This document shows, in pieces, positions 33,501 through 45,500 of a stretch of DNA of 64,000 nucleotides. Made by a program: the position numbers and the translations under genes. The stretch is from Blasia pusilla (lineage: Eukaryota > Marchantiophyta > Marchantiopsida > Blasiales), in contig CM114272.1 of the NCBI GenBank assembly GCA_050084515.1, positions 34,658,001 through 34,722,000 on the forward strand. Reading direction: 5' to 3'. Position 1 is the stretch's first letter, and each line of letters opens with the position of its first letter. The notes below the pieces were generated by a model. The model did not search any database. It was not told the DNA's origin and saw only the letters and a list, made by a program, of their open reading frames with translations.

Positions 33501-36500
33501 TATGTTTTCAAATTTTCAAAAATGAGATCTGAGAAATGTAGAATTTTGATTTCATCAAAGAAGCACTCTTCTATTATCTCTATAGCCTCATTTCAAAGTC
33601 TCTCACCAAAAATGAAAGTGCAAGGACTTCAGATCCAAAGATGATTATCTTGGCATCCAAAGACTGAACTCTGTTGATATTTGTTAATATCTAGTTTAGT
33701 CATGCCCTAAAAATAGTTAGTCAAATACTAACTTAAATTATACTAATATAGTTACCTAGAGATAACTTAATGTTCCTCTATCCATTTAGGGTAACATTGA
33801 ATTAGGGCAATTCTCGAGTGAAGGCTAGCCACTGTCTGTTATTTAGGGTATGGATATGTTCAAGAAGATCTAAAAGCCAATGCTCATCGTTATGTATATA
33901 ATGTCTCTATTTAGCGAACACAAGCTAATTCTATAGTATGCACAGTTTTGGTGAGTACTCTTGAGGCTCTTGGTCCTGCTACACAGTGATCAGAGAGCAA
34001 CTGTTGTGCTTGCTAGAACCTCACTGGAAGGCACTTTGTTTTGTCCAATATGCTGATGCACATTGTTTGTGCTCAATGAGGTGAGTCATGTCTTATCTTT
34101 GAGCTGGTGACATGTGAGGATCTGTGTTATGAGTACAAGGTGTGACATGTGTGACTGTGTAGATTTCTACTTAATATCTATTCGATAATAAAAAGAGTCA
34201 CATCAAGATAAGGCTCTCATTTAGTGAAAACATAGAAATTGATATGCTGATTGTGTCCAAGCTCTAATCATGGATGGTTTACCTGATGCTAGCTCACTTT
34301 GTACAAGAAAATACTTTTGTTGGTTAATCATTTTCTCAAGTTATGAGTCCACCCCAGACCTTTCTCCTTAGTGATTTCAACAATGTACAGAAGTTGAATG
34401 GTGGAAACTATAGAGAATGGTCTAGAACCATGATGAACATTCTAATACTGAAAGGGTTGTGGATGTATGTTGACATGAAACTTCACAAACTAGAAGAGCT
34501 TGTGGTAAAATTTGCTTGGAGACAGTAAAATCAATTGGCAACTATCTTATTAAAGCAGATCCTGAACTCCTCTATGAAGGGGTTGGTGGATGATATAAGC
34601 AATGATTGGCAGGTCTGGTCCAAATTGAAGAGTTTGAACAAGGAGTCAGATTTGATTCTAGCTATGCAAAGATGGAAGACATTGAGCTCCACAAGGATGG
34701 CTAACACAGATAGAGTTGCAGCTCAAGATGGAGTCAACTTTTGCACAACTGAAAGCAGTTGGACAGGAACTGATTCTTATATGGAAGGTAACCATGTTTC
34801 TATCCCTCTTACCTCCTCGATTTGATACAATGGTTACAACCTTTAAAACCTGGGAGGCAGATTTGCTTGCATGGGAATTTGTGACCAACAAGCTCCTGAG
34901 ATATGATCAGAAGCGAGAGGTGATTGTGGAAGAAACACTCATGCTCAAGAAGGATAGGAAGTGGAAAGAGACCAGAACTTGTTACATTTGTGCAGAGAAG
35001 GGACATCTTGCTCGCAATTGTCCAAAGAAGTTGAAAAGGGGAGAAAAAGCTAAAAGGAGTGGATCTGCAGTCAAGAATCAAGAGAAGAAGTTGATGGAGA
35101 AGCAAAGTACCTCCTACAGGGAGAAGGATAAGGCAAAGGTTGCTGGAGTGATGACTACTGAATACACATCTGATGAAAGTTGTTGTTCTTTCATGATGGC
35201 CTCGTGTGAGAAAGATCTCGAGGAGCAGTGGATGGTGGGTGGACTCCGGTGCAACATCAGATGTCTGTTATCAAGAGGAGTTGTTCTCAGTCATAAAACC
35301 AGCAAGTAATCATCACGTGAGAAGTGCTTCTGGATTGTTAAGTCCTCTGGGAGGGGTTATCTCAGTTTCTATTTTCTTCAGTGCTGATGAAAGCAAATTG
35401 ATGAAATGGCAGCTGCATGGAGTGTTATATGTTGCAGATTACATTAAAAAATCTGTTGTCAGTTAAGAAATTGTTGGAGGCAGGAATTGATGTGCACTTT
35501 TGGAACTCAAACCAGACTTGCACACTTGAAAGAAACGGGAAAGTCTTGTGCCAAGGAGTGGTACAAGGAAATTTGTTCAAACTGCTGGAATGTGATCCAG
35601 AGGAGCAGGTAAATCTCACTGAGAATAGGAGCTTGCTGAATCTGTGGCATTGCAGATTGGGGCACCTATCGGAACACAGCATTCGAGCTCTGCAAGGAAT
35701 GTCATGTGGTGTGGAGATTGAGATGTCACAGAAGCTTGAGTTCTGTGAGGCTTGTGTCCAAGGGAAAGCTCACAAGTCACCCGCTCCCAGAAGGTCACTT
35801 AACAGGTCTGAAAGATTATTGGACTTGATTCACTCTGATGTGTGTGGACCAATGCCTGTAAACTCACTAGGAGGAGGTTGTAATTTTGTGTCATTTGTGG
35901 ACGACAAGAGTAAAAAGAGCTTTGTGTACCTAATAAGCAGCAAGGCTCAAGTTCTAGAGAAATTTGTTATCTTTGCCAAGATGAAGAGAGGCAAGTTGAA
36001 CGAAGAGTGAAGAGACTTAGGTCTGATGGAGGAGGAGAATATGCAAGTAAAGACTTTCAAGCATATCTCTCAGCCAAGGGGATATTAAAAAATGTTACGG
36101 CACCCGACAGCCCCCACCAAAATGCAGTAGCTGAAAAGTTGAATAGAACCTTGCAAGAGAACGCCTTGAGCATGTTGCAACATGCCAAGCTTGGTCAAGA
36201 ATTCTGGGGAGCACCTTTCATGACAGCGAATTATCTGAGGAACATCAGTCCCGCAGCGGCCTTAATGAATGTAACTCCAGAAGAGTGCTGGTCTGGTAGG
36301 AAACCTGACATTTCTAGATTGAAAGTGTTTGGTTGTGTTGGCTATGCCCTCAGCCCTGATACACAAAGGAGGAAACTAGATGCAAAGGCTGACAAGTACA
36401 TATTTGTTGGGTATAAAGAAGGACTGAAAGGATACATGTTGTATAATCCTAGAACCTGCAAGGCAATTCGAAGCAATGATGTGACTTTTGATGAGAAGAG

Positions 36501-39500
36501 TTTTTGGAAAGACTTTGAGCACAAAGAGTCAATGGTCACCAGAGTGGTGCCAGTAATCACTTCTGTTGTCACTCCTGTAATCATCCCTGTAGTGTCAAAC
36601 TCACATCAAGATGCTGATAAGGAGGAAGTATCAAAGGATACACTTGCAGATTGTAGTGGAGGATTAGATACTTGCACCCAAGGTGTAAGAGAGGAAGATC
36701 ATGTTGAAAATGATCAGCCTATGAAGGTGTACCAAAGGAGAAGTGCAGCCAAGCAAGTTGTAGAGGCACATGAGTCCACAGAGGGAGTGATTAAGGAGAT
36801 CTCAGAGCAAAGGAGATCGAGAAGAGTTTCCAAACCTGTAGAAAGGTTGGGGATAAATGAAGCTCATGCTATTAAAGAAGGAGTTGTAGAGCCCAACTCT
36901 TTGAGTGAGGCTATGAGCGGGAATGATTCAAAACAGTGGGAGCAGGCTGTGGCAGAAGAAAAGGTCTCATTAGAGAAAAATGAGACATGGGAGTTTGTAG
37001 ATTTGCCACCTGGTAGAAAGACCATTGGTTGCAAATGGGTCTTTAGATTAAAAAGTGGACCTAAGAATGAGATTTTGAAGTACAAGGCACGTCTGGTTGC
37101 AAAAGGCTTCAATCAGGAGGCTGGTTTAGACTATCAGGAGACCTTTGCTCCTGTTGCAAGGTATGGATCCATTAGAGTTCTCTTGGCATTAGCAGCTCAA
37201 CAAAACTGGGAGGTGGAACAGATGGATGTGAAGACTGCATTCTTCAATGGAGAACTCAAAGAGGAGATCTACATGGAGGTACCAGATGGATATACTCACC
37301 CAGGCAAGGTGTGTACTCCTTAGACTCCACTATGTACATGGCATTGTATGTTGATGATCTTCTGATGCTAGGAGGGAGCTTAGACACTGTAAAGAGAGTG
37401 AAGAAAGACCTCTGTCGCAACTTTGAGATGGTTGATACGGGTCCGGCAAAGTGGCTATTGGGGATTCAGATTGAGAGAAATCGGGAAAAAGGGTGGAATC
37501 GCTTGAGTCAAGAAAAGTATATAGAGAATATCTTGGTCAGGTACAACATGCAAGATTGCAAGCCTGTAACAACACCCTTAGATCCTGGCTGCAAACTCAG
37601 CAAAGATATGGGAACTTCCACTGAAGAAGTTGACAATTTGCAATCACTATATCAAAGTGTTGTAGGCTCATTGATGTTTGCTATGGTCTGTTCCAGAGCA
37701 GACTTAGCATACCCAGTTGGTGTCTTAGTCAGGTACACCAGCAAACCTACAATAGAACATTGGAAATGTCTAAAGAGAGTACTCACATATTTGCGTGGCG
37801 CGACAAGAACATAAAAGAAAAACAGGAGTAAACAAATACTGGCTTTGATTACAGAGCTAATTTGTTTCTCCAATCTCCAAGAAGTTACAGCAGATTACAG
37901 ATACACGGAATAGCTTCACAGAGGTCAAATAGGAAAGGAAACTCTGTACTTACAAAAACATGAGAGAGATCTGATTGATCTACTACTCATAAACTTCCTC
38001 CCTATAGGAAGAAGAGACTCTCTACACTATTGATGCCTTTTCAAGCAGCACACTATCTCCTCCAGCAACAGGTCCTCCAAAACATCAACTCCTATCACAA
38101 TAGATCAACCACCCAAGCTGAGGGGCAGCAACCATGAAGTTCGAAGGTCCAAGAGCTGGGGAAAGTAGAGAAGAGAATAAGAAAGCTATGGTAAGCCTCT
38201 TGCTCTTATAGGATAGCCCTTGGTTATCTTAAACCCTAAAGTCTTTAACTAAGGCTAAAGGAGGCTATTATGAAACCCTAAAGGTTTTTAACTAAGACTT
38301 AAAAAAGGTATTACGAAATCCTAAAAATTTAGTTAATAAACCTAAAATAGAATTTTACCCATAAATAAAAAAAGTAACTTTTCATAGTAAAAAACAGATT
38401 TTTTTTGTTCCTGATCTTACAGTTGCAATTTCAACAGAACATACTTGGAGTACAGGCATCAAGAAAATGGACCAATCTTGGAAGGGTTCTCCAATGCAAG
38501 TTGGGGAGATGATACCGATGAAAGAAGATCAACAAATGGATATGTCTTCTTGTTAAGTGGAGGGGTGATCAACTGGTGCAGTAAGAAACAAAGAACTGTT
38601 GCACTCTTTACAATTGAGGCAGAGTACATGGCGCTTTCTCTTGCTGCTCAGGAGGTGATATGGTTAAGGAGCTTATTGAATGAACATATGACTCCTACAT
38701 CCCTACAGGTTGACAACAGAGGAAGTATTTATTAAAATTTGATAATATCTAATTTAGTCATGCCCTAAAAATAGTTAGTCAAATACTAACTTAGTTGGAT
38801 ACCAATTTAGTTAACTACAGATAACTTAGTGTTCCTCTATCTTTTTAGGATAACCTTGAATTAGGGAAATTCTCCAGTTAGGGCTAGCCACCATCTGTTA
38901 TTTACGGTATGGATCTGTTCAAGAAGATCTAAGGGCCAGAAGAGCTCACCCTCATGTATATAATGTCTGTGTACAAAAAACAGAAGTCAATCTACTACGT
39001 GCACAATTTTGGTGAGGACTTCTGAGGCTCTTGGTCCTACTGCAGAGTAATTAGAGAGTAGGAAGAAGAGATTCAAACTAATTGGTCTACTTACTAGAAC
39101 CTCATTAGAAGACAGATTGTTTTGTCTAGTATGCTGATGGATATTGTTTGTGCTCAATGAGGTGAGCCATGTCTGATCTCTGAACTGGTGACATGTGAAG
39201 ACCTGTAATGTGAGTGCAAGGTGTGATTCTGTAGAATCTTTCTTAGTATCTCTTAATAATAAGAAGAGTCACATCATGGTAGAACTCTGATTTGGCAAAA
39301 GAAATAGAAACTCATTTGTTGATTGTGTACAAGCTGAAATCATGGATGGTATAGCTGATGCTAGCTCTGACTTTCAGCAAGGACATACTTTTGCTAGTCA
39401 ATCATTTTCTCAGTATTGCATTAAGCAAAAATCTTGTTCATCATCTTAGAACAAAACACATTGACATCAAACATCACTTTGTAAGAGAAATGATAGGGAG

Positions 39501-42500
39501 AGAAACCTCCTTGGTTTATTGTCCAATAGAGAATATGACAATTGATGTCCTAACCAAACCTCTGTCACAAAACAAACATAGAAAGTGTATATTTATGATA
39601 GGCATTACTCTAAACTCTCATTAAGAGGGAGTGTTGGAATTTTTTAATATCTAGTTTAGACATGTCCTAAAAGTTGTTAGTTAGATACTAACTTAATTGG
39701 ATACTAATCTAGTTAAATAGAAAATAACTTAGTGTCCCTCTATCTTTTTAGAATAACCTTGAATTAAAACAATTCTCGAGTTATGGTTAGCAATCATCTA
39801 TCATTTAGGGTATGCATCTGTTAAAAAGATCTAAGGGCCAAAAATGCTTGCCCTCATGTATATAATATTTCTGTTTAGAAAGCACAAGCCAATTCTACAG
39901 CATGCACAATTTTGGAGGGACATGAGGCTCTTGTGTTAGGATATCACATAAAATTGTCCGTTATTTTCTTGTAATTTTTTAACTATGGTTGGAAGTTTCT
40001 CATAATTACAAGTCTCAATTAGTTTACTAGTTACCTCTTTAACTACTCTTGTGAGTTTTGGTTATATTTAATTGTGAACATGGTGTGCTCGCCTATAGTG
40101 TTGTCCTCCCCCTGTTGTGTTGGTCTATTGTGCTATCCTGCTCATAATGTGTTGACCTATTCCTGGAGTGTTGGCCTGCTCTTGTTGTGTTGGCCCTTCC
40201 ACCAAACCTTACCATGCAGTGGTCCCTTCTACTGGTCTCTTGTAGGGAACTATTTAACTCCCCTTCTCTTCCCTTCTTCTTTTATTCATTTCTACTCCTG
40301 CCCTCTAAGACGGTGGATTTTGAAATTAGCTCTTACATACTTGAACCTCTGTTGGTGCCTTGATCAACTAAGAAGGAATGTGCATTGGTGTGAAGAATGC
40401 TCCTAATACCAATCTAGCACAAACTCCTGCATCTTGGTTTCAACCACCTCTCTTCAGGACTTGCGTATTCTAATAAGGTGTTGGTTTTCAAACACCCAAT
40501 TCTCAACAGAAGTTGTAGACTAGTTCTACATGCAATCCATTTCAGTTTTGCTCTTTTCAAGTTTGTAAATGATTACCCTCATCTACATGGTTCAATGGAA
40601 GATTCTATCGGGATCTATTATCTTCCTATCATTTTAAAATATTAAAAATAAATCTGAGAGGAAGTAGAATTTTGATCTTGATCCTGCTGCAGAGTGATCA
40701 GAGAGTAGGAATAGGAGATTGAGACTAATTGGTCTGCTTGCTAGAACCTCACTGGCAGATTGTTTTGTCTAATATGCTGATGGAGATTGTTTGTGTTCAA
40801 TGAAATGAACCATGTCTGATCTCTGAGCTGGTGACATGTGAGGGTTTGTAGTGTGAATGTAAAGTGTGACTGTGTAAAATCCTTCTTAGTCTCTCTTAAA
40901 CAACAAGAAGAGACATTATGGTAGGACTCTGATTTGGCAATAGAATTAAGAATTGATTTGCTGATCGTGTACAAGCTGGAATCATGGATGGTCTAGGTGA
41001 TACTAGACCTGACTTTGTACAAGGAGATACTTCTGCTGGTCGATCATTTTCTCAGTGGACAAGGCAACAGATGTTTCTAGCTCGCTGTGCCAACTGATAT
41101 CATCACCACTCAATGTAAATACATATCCACCAGTAGACCTGCTGTTGTCAAAATCATCCCCCCAACTAGCATCTGTGAAGCCAGACAAGGTAAGAAAACA
41201 TCCTTGTTTCCTGTATTCGAGATAAGCAATCTTGGTACCTTTCAAATACCGTAAGACCATACAATGCCTTCTCCAACAAACATGCATTGCCCCTATGTCC
41301 ACCATACCCATATGGAACATCCATGTAGATGATTTCCTTCAGGTCTCCATTCAGAAAAGCAGTCTCCACTTCTAGTTGCTCCACCTCCCAATCTTCTTCA
41401 GCAGCTAGAGCTAAAAGCAATCTTATGGAACCATACCGTACTACAGGAGCAAAGGTCTCTGTATAATCAACTTCAGCTTGCTGATTGAAACCCTTTGCTA
41501 CAAGAGGAGCTTTGTACTTTACCACTTCATTGTTTGCTCCTCTCTTGATCTTAAAAACCCATTTGCAACCAATGGATCTCTTGTCTTTGGGTAGATCAGT
41601 CCACTCCCATGTGCCTTTCTTTGTAAGAGACTTTTTCTCTTGATCAATGGCAATCTCCCACTTGGTCCAATCAGGTCTACTCACAGCCTGTGCAAGTGTT
41701 TTCGGTTCATCCTCTCCATCCATAGTAAGACAAGCTTCTTCATCCACTGAGGAGTGAGCCTGTTTCTCATGATGAACTCCCAACCTGTCAATAGGTGTTC
41801 TCGTTCTTCCGGATCTCCTTGGCAATGCCTCTGCCACTTCTTCAGTTTGTGCATCTTCAGAGGCACCTGGTACTTCAGCAGGCTGAAAGTTGAATTCCTG
41901 ATGATTCTCCTCAGTTTGGACAACTTTCTGCTTTCTCCTGACACATACCTTCAGATTTTCTGAACGGAATTCTCCACGAGATGGTCCCGAGGATTGATCT
42001 GCATCTCTTTCTAGGTCAGTTGTTGGAGTTCCTGCATAAAAAGTCACTTGCGGTTGTGATGATGATTCACCCTCTACTTCAGAAGCTTTCTTCTGATCTC
42101 CTTCCCAGATTTCATCAAACTGCACATCTCTACTTGTGGCACACTGTCCAATCTTTGGATTGTAGAGAACATATCCCTTCAAGCCAGTCTCATCTCCTAC
42201 AAAGATGAGCTTTTCAGCCTTCTTACTGAATTTTGATCGTTGCTCCTTTGGGATATGTACGTAAGTTGGACAACCAAAGACTCTCAGGTGGGAGATATCT
42301 GGTTTCTTACCACTCCAACATTCTTCTGGAGTCATCCCATTCAAAGCACTAGTAGGACTTACATTCCTCACAAAGTTTGCAGTCTTGATTGCAGCTCCCC
42401 AAAAGCTTTTCCTGAGATTTGCATGCTAGAGCATGCTCAACGCCTTCTCTGACAGAGTTCTGTTTAGTCTCTCTGCTACTCCATTCTGAGAGGGACTGTC

Positions 42501-45500
42501 TCTGGCTGTGACATCAGCCAAAATCCCCTTTTATTGCAAAAAGGAGAATTCTTTGTTCCTGTACTCCTTGCCTCCATCTGAGCAAATTTTCTTCACTCTT
42601 CTTCCTGTTTGTAGCTCCACCATTGCCACAAAGTTCTTGAACTTATCAAGAACCTCACCTTTGTGTTTCATCAGATACACAAAGCTTTTTCTGCTATAAT
42701 CATCCACAAAGGACACATACCAAGCAGCTCCTCCTAGATGTCAAAGCAGAGTGGTTCATGATCAGATACTAGAATGGGTGTGACCCGCACAATGGCAACC
42801 AGATGTGGTAGTTGATGTACTTCCCCAATCAGATAGTCAACCACTGATGTTGAGGTTTCTCTGTTGGAGTCAAAGTGTCCAATGGAAGTGCGACCTTCTG
42901 ACTCTGGCCACATAGCCATGCCATTGGCGAGTACCAAACAAGGTGTTGAGCAAAGTTGGAGAAGTTTCTCTCCATTGCCTGTTTTTTCCTTGTCCACTGA
43001 GTTGCGCTGAATGTGTGGAAAGAATACTTCTCTGAGAGACCCATCAGCCGACTGAGTATCAATCCTTTCCATGTTGCTGTTGTTTGATATGTAGATTGGA
43101 GTTTGAATGTTGGCCATTCTCCCGTTGAAATCTCCTACTAGGAGGATATCCTTTGTGCATGTGGTGCTCAATAGATGTGGAGAGAGCCTCATACGGGAAT
43201 TCTCTTTTGAGCACAGTGGGACTGAAGTAGCAAACAGCAATGAGGAGATCTTTCGGTAACCCCACTTCTTTGTTGACCTTGATCCAGAGGAAGATGTAGC
43301 CTTCTGAGGTGATATCTTCAATGGTGAAGAGATCCGGTAGATCTCGGATACCATTCGGCCAAGGGTCGGTGGGAGTGGCAGTGTAGGAGTGGTAAAGTTG
43401 GGTACCATATGTGGTCCCAATCTCTTTTTTCCTACCTTGGATAATCTGACACAAGGTGAAGATGTGATCCACGCATCCTCGTGCTTGCCGGAAACCGGCC
43501 TGGCCTTCCTTGGTGGTACACAGAGGAGTTTCCGACTACACTCAGCAATATAATACCCCTGTAGTTTCCAGGGTCTTCTCACTCACCTTTCTTGAAGACA
43601 TTCCCGATGACTCCCACCCACAACCTTTGTGGAATGACATCTGCCCACCAGACCAGGTTGATGAAACTCATTAGAGAACCAGCCATAACGGCATCCCCAT
43701 ACTTCAATAGCTCATTCCCAAGCTCATCACCACCACCTGCTTTGTCGTTCACAAGTTCTTTGATCCCTGCTCCCACCTCAGTCAGGGAAAACCAATTGTT
43801 ATATGAGTTACCCAGCTCAACCTCATCATCTACCTTTTCCTGTTGTATCTTAACAAAATCCTCCACCACTATCTTGAAATTCTGGTCTTCAAGGGATGTC
43901 CAAGCGGGCTTCCTGCCTAACTCCTTGTAATGGTCTCCCAACACATGGAGATCTGTTAAGCGGTGGTCTCCATCCCACCTTTTCTCTTCAGGTTCTTTAC
44001 ATCCTTTTTGTTCCTGGCCTTGCTCAATTTCTGCACTTCCATCCAGAACTTTTTACGATTCTCAATCAAATCCTCATCGATGGATGAGTAGGTCGCTTGG
44101 TTCAGTTTCTTCTTGAGAATACGAACTAGAAGACGAATTTCCTTGTGTAGGGCCACATACTCTGCCCACAAGGATGCATCACCCTTAGCTTTTGTTGAAA
44201 TTTGTTAATATCTAGTTTAGTCATGCTCTAAAAATAGTTAGTCAGATATTAACTTAGTTGGATACTAATTTAGTTAGTTAGAGATAACTTAGTGTTCCTC
44301 TATCTTTTAGGGTAACCTTGAATTAGGGCAATTCTCGAGTTAAGGTTAGCCACCATCTGTTATTTAGGGTATGGATCTGTTCAAGAAGATCTAAGGGCCA
44401 GAAGTGCTCACCCTGATGTATATAATGTCTCTGTTTAGAGAGCAGAAGCCAATTCTACAGCATGCACAGTTTTGGTGAGGACTCCTGAGGCTCTTGGTCC
44501 TGCTGCAGAGTGATCAGAGAGTAGGAAGAGGAGATTGAGACTAATTGCTGTGCTTGCTAGAGCCTCACTGGAAGGCAGGTTGTTTTGTCTAGTATGCTGA
44601 TGGAGATTGTTTATGCTCAATGGTGAGCCATGTCTGATCTCTGAGCTGGTGACATGTGAGGACCTGTAGTGTGAGTGCAAGGTGTGGCTGAATAGAATCC
44701 TTCTTAGTATCTCTTAGATAGTAAGAAGAGTCACATCATGGTAAGGCTCTGATTTGGCAATAGAGATAGGAACTGATTTGCTGATTGTGTACAAGCTGAA
44801 ATCATGGATGGTCTAACTGATGCTAACTCTGACTTTGTACAAGGAGATACTTCTGCTGGTCAATCATATTCTCAGCTTTGGCACATGCAACATTACTTGG
44901 CTTGCCACAAAAACCAGGTGTCTCAGGAACTTTGAGATACACTAGGCGAGATACCCACATGTCGTCTGATTGGCCTTAGGTGACAAAGGGGTGTAATTAC
45001 TCAGAGGGATAAAATCCCGGCAAGCAAAATTTTACATCTTGGTTGACATGAGTCAAGCAAAGTGACTATTGGGGATTCAAACAGAGATCGGAAAGAGGAT
45101 TGAAACCATCAGAGTCAAAAAAAATCTTAAGAAAATATCTTGACCAGGTGCAATATGCAGGATTCTAAGCCTATATCAACACCCCCTAATCCTGGTTGCA
45201 AACTCAGCAGAGATATGGGAGCTTCGATTGAAACAAAATCTGATTTACAGGACTTTATCAAAGTGTTGTGACGTGATTTTTTACTATGGTCTATACCAAG
45301 GTAGATTTCGCTAACCCAGTTGGTTAGTTCATCAGGAATACCAACAAATCTCCAATGAACATTGGAAACATTCTAATTTTGCACATCGAGATACTTCTGC
45401 TGGTCTACCTTATAAACATGTAAGGTCTGCACTTAGTGATGAAAGTTTCTTTGAGTTGAAGACATTTGAGGATACAAGTTGTGAGTACAAGATGTATAGA

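Noticed and set aside
27031-33645. AAAGATG as target duplication of element B
   Set aside because: Present at both sides but about 80 bp beyond the 3' LTR end; the boundary would have to be moved without support.
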